The notes under the pieces were generated by a model. That model was not told the origin of the DNA. It was given only the letters and a program-made list of their open reading frames with translations, and ran no database searches. 11,370 nt of DNA from Pseudomonadota bacterium (GTDB taxonomy: Bacteria; Pseudomonadota; Alphaproteobacteria; Rhizobiales; Xanthobacteraceae). The position numbers and the translations under genes are program-made. The stretch lies in assembly GCA_023433965.1 (NCBI GenBank), contig JAEYTQ010000627.1, positions 1-11,370 on the forward strand. The letters run 5' to 3'. Positions within the stretch are counted from its first letter, which is position 1; every line of letters starts with the position of its first letter. Positions 6,133 through 11,370 of the stretch are shown piece after piece.

Positions 6133-6216
6133 ATCGGAAGCAGGGCGGCCTCTGACCTATCGCAAGGCCGGCGGGCTGGTTCTCGGCCACAAGCGTCCGG
6201 TATAGATGAGGGTCAC

Positions 6217-6528
6217 ATGTCCAAGCCCGTTCCCGACAAGGCAGAGGTTGCGCTCGAATATCCCGACAAGTTCTATGTCGGCACCTTTGAGCACGCGTCC
6301 CGCTTCGAGGCGCGGCTCGACGGCAGCGGCGTCGCGCTGGTGCTGCAACATCCGGGCGCCGCCGACGAACGCAAATCGGTGCATCTGCACATCAATTTCG
6401 GCCTGCTCGCCGGCATCCTGCGGGAGCTCGCCGGCAGTGTCGCCGCAATCCCTGCGGACGACATCGCGCACCGCGAGCAACTTGTCGAGGCGCTCGACGA
6501 ATTGCGGCGCGCGCTGCGGACCAAGTAG
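6217..6528 (+). CDS. Conserved-looking 103-residue protein, function unknown
   Basis: The ATG is preceded by GAGGG about 6 bases upstream, which fixes the start; the frame stays open further upstream, but that part runs through the intergenic region and the Irr-like gene on the other strand. The protein has no signal peptide, membrane segment or cysteine. It begins hydrophilic, has a beta-rich middle (DKFYVGTFEHASRFEARLDG, then SGVALVLQHPG), a segment KSVHLHINFGLLAGILREL, and an acidic/basic C-terminal helix (REQLVEALDELRRALR) that could form a coiled coil. I do not recognise the family. It is divergent from the Irr-like gene and downstream of a FixK-type box, so induction in low oxygen is a reasonable inference but not a function. 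Confidence 0.7.
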   Translation: MSKPVPDKAEVALEYPDKFYVGTFEHASRFEARLDGSGVALVLQHPGAADERKSVHLHINFGLLAGILRELAGSVAAIPADDIAHREQLVEALDELRRALRTK

Positions 6529-6826
6529 CGGCTGATGCTTTTGGTCGCAGGCGCAGACTTGGGCAGCGCGTCCGCAGACCCTTGAGATCGCGCAAGTCTC
6601 CCGACCGCGCGGCACGTGCCGCTCCGCGGTGCGCGCCGGCCGCAGGGAGAAACAGGACGCGCTGTACATTTTTTGGGCGGACACTGTCGAGACTTTCATC
6701 TTGCGGCGCCGAACGGGACTGTGTGAGCCTCGCCACCGGACGGGGACTGGGATGGGCTGGCCGCAGCTTCGCACGCCATGACGTCGCGAAACGTTTTCGG
6801 CCGGTCTCGCTTGAGAAAGATAAGAC
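6529..6826. other. 298-bp intergenic region upstream of the transporter operon
   Basis: No convincing gene lies here. The main structure is GCGGCACGTGCCGC (6609-6622), a perfect 14-bp palindrome, nested inside ACCGCG (6604-6609) and CGCGGT (6625-6630). It may be a terminator-like hairpin for the preceding gene or an operator. A T6 run (6669-6674) lies about 40 bases further on, too far to be its tail. The promoter of the transporter operon should lie to the right of this, but I could not identify a convincing -35/-10 pair. Confidence 0.4.
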
Positions 6827-8377
6827 ATGCCGAAAAGAGTGTTGCTTGGTCTCCTCCTGGCTTGCGGCCTCACGGCCCCGGCGCTGGCGCAAGAGCCGAA
6901 GACGGGCGGCGTCATCAATGCCGTGATCCAGCCCGAGCCGCCCGGCCTGATGCTTGCGCAGGTCCAGAACGGCCCGACCCAGATGGTCTCGGGCAACATC
7001 TTCGAAGGACTGCTGCGCTACAGCCCCAAGCTCCAGCCGCAGCCCGGGCTAGCCGAAAGCTGGAGCGTCAGCGAGGACGCCAAGACCTACGCCTTCAAGC
7101 TCAAGAAAGGCGTGACTTGGCACGACGGCAAGCCTTTCACCGCTGCCGACGTGCTGTTCTCGATGGAGATGCTGAAGCAGACGCATGCGCGCGCCCGCAC
7201 CAACCTGGCGCAGGTCGACAAGATCGAGACGCCGGACGACCATACGGTGGTGTTCACGCTGAAGCAGCCCTTCGGCCCGTTCCTCGGCATCTTCGAGGTC
7301 GGCTCGATGCCGATCGTGCCGAAGCATCTCTATGAAGGCACCGACTGGAAGACCAACGCCTACAACAACGCGCCTGTCGGCACCGGCCCCTTCATGTTCA
7401 AGGAGTGGCAGAAGGGCTCGTTCATTCGCCTCGTCAAGAACCCGAACTATCACGAGAAGGGCAAGCCCTATCTCGACGAGATCTACTGGCAGATCATTCC
7501 CGACGCCGCGGCACGATCGGTGGCGTACGAGACCGGCAAGGTCGACGTGCTGCCCGGCGGCTCGGTGGAAAATTTCGACGTGCCGCGGCTGTCCAAGCTG
7601 AAGGACACCTGCGTCACCGGCGCCGGCTGGGAGTTTTTCTCACCGCTGGCCTGGCTGTGGCTCAACAACCGCCAGGGTCCGCTCGCCGACAAGCGGGTCC
7701 GCCAGGCGATCATGTATGCGGTCGACCGCGACTTCGCCAAGGACGTGATCTGGAACGGGCTCGGCAAGGTCGCTACCGGCCCGTCCGCCTCGACCATCAA
7801 ATACTACACCGATGACGTGAAGAAATATCCCTACGATCCTGCAAAGGCCAAGGCGCTGCTGAAGGAAGCCGGCTACAAGGGCGAGAAGATCCGCCTCATG
7901 CCGCTTGCCTATGGCGAGACCTGGCAGCGCTGGGGTGAAGCGGTGAAGCAGAACCTCATGGATGTCGGCATGAACATCGAGACGATCGCCACCGACGTCG
8001 CCGGCGGCAACCAGAAGATCGGCGATTGGGACTACGATATCGCCTTCACCTATCTCTACCAGTACGGCGATCCCGCGCTCGGCGTCGGCCGCAACTACAT
8101 CTCCAGCAACATCGCGAAGGGCCAGGTCTTCAACAACGTCGAGGGCTATTCCAATCCGGAGATCGACAAGCTGTTCGCCGAGGGCGCCGTCGCCACGCCG
8201 GATTCCAAGCGCAAGGAGATCTACGAGAAGGCGCAGAAGATCCTGGTCGAGGACGTGCCGGTGGCCTGGATGCTCGAGCTGCAATTCCCGACGATCACGC
8301 GGTGCAAGGTCAAGAACCTGATCACCACGGGAATTGGCGTCAATGACGGCTTCAGGGACGCATGGCTGGACAAGTGA
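6827..8377 (+). CDS. ABC transporter substrate-binding protein, SBP_bac_5 (peptide/nickel/opine) family
   Basis: 516 residues, normal for the family. The ATG is preceded by a purine stretch (GAGAAAGATAAG). Residues 1-21 are a signal peptide ending A-L-A before QEP; an LLAC lipobox-like string at 10-13 leaves a lipoprotein as a less likely alternative, because the hydrophobic core before it is very short. Family features include an EGLLRYSP start of domain I (60-67), the segment GLAESW...TWHDGKPFTAADV (74-109), a PVGTGPFMF motif, LADKRVRQAIMYAVDRD, and PYDPAKAKALLKEAGY. It is a periplasmic receptor that hands its ligand to the permeases encoded downstream. Ligands in this family include di- and oligopeptides, nickel, opines and glutathione, and nothing here decides between them. 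A 256-bp hairpin-rich gap separates it from the permease genes. Confidence 0.93.
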   Translation: MPKRVLLGLLLACGLTAPALAQEPKTGGVINAVIQPEPPGLMLAQVQNGPTQMVSGNIFEGLLRYSPKLQPQPGLAESWSVSEDAKTYAFKLKKGVTWHDGKPFTAADVLFSMEMLKQTHARARTNLAQVDKIETPDDHTVVFTLKQPFGPFLGIFEVGSMPIVPKHLYEGTDWKTNAYNNAPVGTGPFMFKEWQKGSFIRLVKNPNYHEKGKPYLDEIYWQIIPDAAARSVAYETGKVDVLPGGSVENFDVPRLSKLKDTCVTGAGWEFFSPLAWLWLNNRQGPLADKRVRQAIMYAVDRDFAKDVIWNGLGKVATGPSASTIKYYTDDVKKYPYDPAKAKALLKEAGYKGEKIRLMPLAYGETWQRWGEAVKQNLMDVGMNIETIATDVAGGNQKIGDWDYDIAFTYLYQYGDPALGVGRNYISSNIAKGQVFNNVEGYSNPEIDKLFAEGAVATPDSKRKEIYEKAQKILVEDVPVAWMLELQFPTITRCKVKNLITTGIGVNDGFRDAWLDK

Positions 8378-8459
8378 GGGACCGCGATGGATCCCTCCAT
8401 CTGGTACGAACCAATTCACAATGAAATCGCATCGAGACGCTGAGGCATCGGCGGTGCCC

Positions 8460-8603
8460 ACCTCTCCCGCAGGAAGAGGTCGGACCACATCATCAGATGC
8501 GGTCCGGGTGAGGGGTTGCACTCCCTCTTGGGACCTGAGCCCCCTCACCCTCGCCTTCGGCGCGACCTCTCCCCGTTGGGGAGAGGTGATCCTCGCGGCG
8601 AGG
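8460..8603. repeat. REP-like mosaic of five or six hairpins inside the ABC operon
   Basis: The 256-bp gap 8378-8633 has no gene but a chain of inverted repeats. ACCTCT pairs with AGAGGT (8460-8480). CGGACCACATC pairs with GATGCGGTCCG with one G-T pair (8481-8491 and 8496-8506). GGGTGAGGGG pairs with CCCCTCACCC (8506-8515 and 8541-8550). CGCCTTCGGCG forms a short hairpin (8552-8562). ACCTCTCCCC pairs perfectly with GGGGAGAGGT around GTT (8565-8587). CCTCGC pairs with GCGAGG (8591-8603). C-rich ACCTCTCCCC...GGGGAGAGGT and CCCTCACCC units are, from general knowledge, abundant dispersed repeats in Bradyrhizobium. Placed between a binding protein and its permeases, such hairpins often stabilise upstream mRNA or partly terminate transcription, giving more binding protein than permease. 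Confidence 0.8.
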
Positions 8604-8633
8604 CCGTCTCAACTAACTGGCCCACGAGTCTAG

Positions 8634-9605
8634 ATGCTCTCCTTCGTTGCCCAACGTGTCCTGAAGGGCGTGATCGTCCTGCTCGCGATCGTCGTCCTCA
8701 ATTTTTTCCTGATTCGCCTCGCGCCCGGCGACCCCGCGGTCGTGATGGCCGGCGAGGCCGGGGCCAGCGACCAGGTTTTCGTCAAGCAGCTCCGGGAAAA
8801 GTTCGGCCTCGACAAGCCGCTGCCGGAGCAGCTGTTCATCTACGTCAAGGGCGTGGTCGGCCTCGACCTCGGCTTCTCCTTCCGCCAGCAGGCGCCGGTG
8901 GCGAAGCTGATCGGCGAGCGGCTGCCGGCGACGCTGCTGCTGACTCTGACCGCGTTTGCGATCTCGCTGATGCTCGGCATCCTCTTCGGCACCTTCGCCG
9001 CGCGCTTTGCCGGAACCTTCCTCGACACCGCCATCACCGTGTTCGCTCTCATCTTCTACGCCATGCCGATCTTCTGGGTGGCGCTGATGGGCATCCTCTT
9101 GTTCTCGGTCACGATGGATTGGCTGCCGAGCTTCGGTTACGAGACGGTCGGCGCCAACCTCACCGGCCTTGCCCACGCGGTCGACGTCGCAAAGCACCTG
9201 ATCATGCCGGCGATGACGCTCGGCCTGTTCTTCATGGCGACCTACACCCGCATGACGCGCGCCTCGATGCTGGAAGTGAAGCGGCTCGATTTCGTCAAGA
9301 CGGCGCGCGCCAAGGGCCTTTCGGATGCGGTGATCCAGCGCCGCCACGTGCTGCGCAATGCGCTGCTTCCGGTCGTGACGCTGGCCGGCGTGCATTCCGG
9401 CACGCTGATCGGCGGCGCCGTCATCACCGAGACCGTGTTCGCCTGGCCCGGGATCGGCCGGCTGATGTACGACGCGCTGCTCCAGCGCGACTACAATCTG
9501 CTGCTCGGCGTCTTCGTGATCTGCTCCGTCATGGTGCTGATCTTCAACCTCATCACCGACCTGGTGTACCGCCTCGTCGATCCGCGCATCGAATTCGCCT
9601 CATGA
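8634..9605 (+). CDS. ABC transporter permease, DppB-like
   Basis: 323 residues with six hydrophobic segments (about 11-28, 100-122, 132-158, 190-203, 245-270, 288-312). The N-terminal LAPGDPA motif (29-35) is typical of DppB/OppB/GsiC permeases. The cytoplasmic EAA loop reads DFVKTARAKGLSDAVIQRRH, then RNALLPVVT (219-249), and docks onto the ATPase. A TAG stop lies directly before the ATG in frame, fixing the 5' limit; the Shine-Dalgarno is weak, which together with the upstream hairpins suggests low translation. Its stop overlaps the next permease start by 4 bases (ATGA). It forms half of the transmembrane channel of the importer. Confidence 0.93.
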   Translation: MLSFVAQRVLKGVIVLLAIVVLNFFLIRLAPGDPAVVMAGEAGASDQVFVKQLREKFGLDKPLPEQLFIYVKGVVGLDLGFSFRQQAPVAKLIGERLPATLLLTLTAFAISLMLGILFGTFAARFAGTFLDTAITVFALIFYAMPIFWVALMGILLFSVTMDWLPSFGYETVGANLTGLAHAVDVAKHLIMPAMTLGLFFMATYTRMTRASMLEVKRLDFVKTARAKGLSDAVIQRRHVLRNALLPVVTLAGVHSGTLIGGAVITETVFAWPGIGRLMYDALLQRDYNLLLGVFVICSVMVLIFNLITDLVYRLVDPRIEFAS

Positions 9606-10441
9606 AACAGTTCTGGAAATCGATGTTCAGGAGCCCGAGCGGCGTCGTCGGGCTCATCATCCTGATCCTTGCGATATCGGTCGCGGTGTTCGGGCCGATG
9701 TTCTTTCCCAACTCGCCCTGGCGCATGGTGCAGCGGCCGTTCCTGCCGCCGTTCACGCTGGGGGCGGTGCCGCTCGGCACCGACGCGCTCGGCCGCGACG
9801 TATTCGCCGGCATGATCTTCGGCGCCCGCGTCTCGCTACTGGTCGGCCTCGTCTCGACGCTGGTCGCGCTGGTGGTCGGGGTACCGATCGGCGCCATGGC
9901 CGGCTATTTCGGCGGCAAGGTCGACGACGCCTTGATGCGCTTCACCGAATTCTTCCAGACCATCCCGAGCTTCGCGCTCGCGATCGTGCTGGTCGCGATC
10001 CTGCAACCCTCGATCTATTCGATCGTGGCCGCGATCGCGCTGGTAAGCTGGCCGCCGGTGGCCCGCCTCGTGCGCGGCGAGGTGCTGTCGCTGCGCACGC
10101 GCGAATATGTCCAGGCCGCCATCGTCACCGGCCAGAGCAACAGCTGGATCATCCTGCGCGAGATCCTGCCCAACGCGCTGTCGCCGGTGATCGTGCTGGC
10201 CTCGCTGATGGTGGCGACCGCGATCCTGCTGGAATCCTCGCTGTCGTTTCTGGGCCTCGGCGACCCCAATCTGATCTCCTGGGGCTACATGGTCGGCGCC
10301 GGCCGCACTGTGATCCGCCAGGCCTGGTGGATCACCGTGTTTCCCGGCGTCGCCATCCTGATCTCGGTGCTCGGCCTCAACCTGATCGGCGAAGGCCTCA
10401 ACGATGCGCTCAATCCGCGCCTGTCGCGGGAGGGCCGCTGA
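9602..10441 (+). CDS. ABC transporter permease, DppC-like
   Basis: 279 residues. The ATG overlaps the DppB-like stop (ATGA), so it is translationally coupled. The frame is open upstream as well, but that portion lies within the hairpin region and the DppB-like gene and has no family similarity. Typical DppC features are the short N-terminal tail before the first helix (about 15-35), the periplasmic motif LGTDALGRDVF (58-68), helices at about 77-103, 122-150, 190-210 and 245-265, and the EAA loop REYVQAAIVTGQSNSW then REILPNALSPV (167-196). LSFLGLGDP (214-222) is also characteristic. It pairs with the DppB-like permease in the inner membrane. The stop overlaps the ATPase start by one base. Confidence 0.93.
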   Translation: MKQFWKSMFRSPSGVVGLIILILAISVAVFGPMFFPNSPWRMVQRPFLPPFTLGAVPLGTDALGRDVFAGMIFGARVSLLVGLVSTLVALVVGVPIGAMAGYFGGKVDDALMRFTEFFQTIPSFALAIVLVAILQPSIYSIVAAIALVSWPPVARLVRGEVLSLRTREYVQAAIVTGQSNSWIILREILPNALSPVIVLASLMVATAILLESSLSFLGLGDPNLISWGYMVGAGRTVIRQAWWITVFPGVAILISVLGLNLIGEGLNDALNPRLSREGR

Positions 10442-11370
10442 TGATGACCGCCCCGCCCGCCGTCGCCATCAAGAATTTGCGGATCGCGCTGCCCAAGGGC
10501 GCCGAGCGCCCTTTCGCGGTCGACGGCGTCTCGCTCGATCTGCAGCCCGGCAAGATCGTCTGCGTCGTCGGCGAGTCCGGCTCCGGCAAGTCGATGTGCG
10601 CGCATGCGCTGATGGGCCTGCTGCCGGATACAGTGTCGGTTACCTCCGGTGAGATCCAGTTCGAGGGCCGCGACCTGCTCGAGCTCGATGACGACGGCTG
10701 GCGCGACTTGCGCGGTCGCCGCCTGGCGATGATCTTCCAGGAGCCGATGACCGCGCTCAATCCCTTGATGCGGATCGGCGACCAGATGGCCGAAATGTTC
10801 GAGGCGCACGGCCTGCTCTCGCCGAAGGAGCGGCGCGCCAAAGCGCTGGCGCTGGCGCGCGAGGTCGGCCTGCCCGACCCCGAGCGCATCGTTCGCGCCT
10901 ATCCGCACCAGCTCTCCGGCGGCCAGCGCCAGCGCGCCATGATCGCAATGGCGCTGGCGCTCGAGCCCGCCGTGCTGGTCGCGGACGAGCCGACCACCGC
11001 GCTCGACGTCACCACGCAGGCGCAGATCCTGAAGCTGATCCGCAATCTGCAGCGGAGCCGCAACATGGCGGTGATGTTCATCACCCACGATTTCGGCGTG
11101 GTCGCCGACATCGCCGACCAGGTCGTGGTGCTCCGCCACGGCAAGGTGATCGAGGAAGGCCTGGCGGCGACCGTGTTCAACGCACCCCAGCACGATTACA
11201 CCAAGGCGTTGCTCGCGGCCGTGCCGTCGATCGATCCGCCGGCACGCGCGGCGCTGGACGAACGGGCGCGGGCGGTCGAGGTGATCGGGCTGGACAAGAC
11301 TTACGTCACCCCGGGCGGCTGGTTTCGCCAGGACCGCCGCGTCGATGCCGCGCGCGCGGTCAATTTCAAC
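10441..11370 (+). CDS. ABC transporter ATPase, probably fused double-NBD (DppD-DppF/GsiA-like), 3' truncated by window end
   Basis: 310 codons are visible and the frame is still open. The ATG at 10441 overlaps the permease stop by one base and has GGGAGG about 6 bases upstream; a second ATG follows directly. The first domain is complete: Walker A GESGSGKS (44-51), Q-loop FQEPMTALNP (99-108), signature LSGGQRQR (158-165), Walker B VLVADEP (178-184), H-loop His216, then the oligopeptide C-terminal extension (HDYTKALLAAVP, 251-262). After this the frame goes on into AVEVIGLDKTYVTPGGWF...AARAVNF (278-309), which is how a second domain of the DppF type begins. A two-domain fusion of about 540-600 residues, as in GsiA or YejF, is therefore likely. 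It powers uptake through the two permeases. Confidence 0.9.
   Translation, partial: MMTAPPAVAIKNLRIALPKGAERPFAVDGVSLDLQPGKIVCVVGESGSGKSMCAHALMGLLPDTVSVTSGEIQFEGRDLLELDDDGWRDLRGRRLAMIFQEPMTALNPLMRIGDQMAEMFEAHGLLSPKERRAKALALAREVGLPDPERIVRAYPHQLSGGQRQRAMIAMALALEPAVLVADEPTTALDVTTQAQILKLIRNLQRSRNMAVMFITHDFGVVADIADQVVVLRHGKVIEEGLAATVFNAPQHDYTKALLAAVPSIDPPARAALDERARAVEVIGLDKTYVTPGGWFRQDRRVDAARAVNFN

Noticed and set aside
5833-6216. Plus-strand open frame preceding the 103-residue gene
   Set aside because: It lies antisense to the Irr-like gene and across the intergenic region with the FixK-type box; no start support, whereas 6217 has GAGGG.
6038-6216. Iron control element (ICE) for Irr binding near the Irr-like gene
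   Set aside because: I looked for a TTTAGAA/TTCTAAA-like palindrome and found none; the only strong palindrome is the FNR/FixK type.
6827-6865. Lipobox LLAC in the binding-protein signal sequence
   Set aside because: The hydrophobic stretch before the cysteine is too short and a good signal peptidase I site (ALA before QEP) follows.
8460-8603. CRISPR-like array
   Set aside because: The hairpins differ from each other in sequence and have no regular spacers or direct repeats.
8516-9601. Upstream open extension of the DppC-like frame
   Set aside because: It runs through the hairpin mosaic and the whole DppB-like gene in another frame and gives Arg/Pro-rich low-complexity sequence; the ATG at 9602 with ATGA overlap is the real start.

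Overview
The window looks like chromosomal DNA of a Bradyrhizobium-type alphaproteobacterium. It is GC-rich with strong G/C bias at third codon positions. It carries an Irr-type Fur-family regulator (an alphaproteobacterial family), an FNR/FixK-type box, a methanethiol S-methyltransferase (MddA)-like gene and a mosaic of short palindromes of the kind scattered through Bradyrhizobium genomes. From memory, and not checked here, B. diazoefficiens USDA110 has an irr paralogue and an mddA gene with almost adjacent locus tags (blr1216 and blr1218), which would fit this layout. No tRNA, rRNA, IS element, phage gene or CRISPR array was seen, and base composition looks uniform.

Left part (1-2082): the last 40 codons of a LuxR/NarL-type response regulator overlap by 4 bases a large membrane sensor histidine kinase, giving a translationally coupled two-component pair. 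The kinase has one N-terminal membrane helix, a periplasmic beta-rich domain, seven further helices, and then HisKA_3 and HATPase domains.

Middle part (2083-6528): two small secreted proteins diverge from a 235-bp region rich in inverted repeats. One (minus strand) has a Gly/Ala/Pro/Val-rich tail; the other (plus strand) has a four-cysteine motif. The four-cysteine gene runs convergently into an mddA-like gene. mddA is divergent from a winged-helix/TolB-like/TPR regulator, and between them lies a near-perfect 17-bp direct repeat with a 22-bp period, a good candidate operator. The regulator converges on an Irr-like gene that lacks the classical heme regulatory motif. That gene is divergent from a 103-residue protein of unknown function, across an intergenic region with a perfect FNR/FixK-type palindrome.

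Right part (6529-11370): a peptide/nickel-type (SBP_bac_5) ABC importer operon. The order is binding protein, a 256-bp gap filled with REP-like hairpins, DppB-like permease, DppC-like permease and an ATPase. The last three genes overlap by a few bases. The ATPase continues past a complete first nucleotide-binding domain into the beginning of a second, so it is probably a fused DppD-DppF (GsiA-like) protein; it is cut by the window end. The substrate cannot be read from the sequence.

The points most worth a second look are the tandem operator between mddA and its neighbour regulator, the FixK-type box beside an Irr paralogue without its heme motif, and the hairpin mosaic inside the transporter operon. 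I found no clear sign of a wholly new defence or mobile system.
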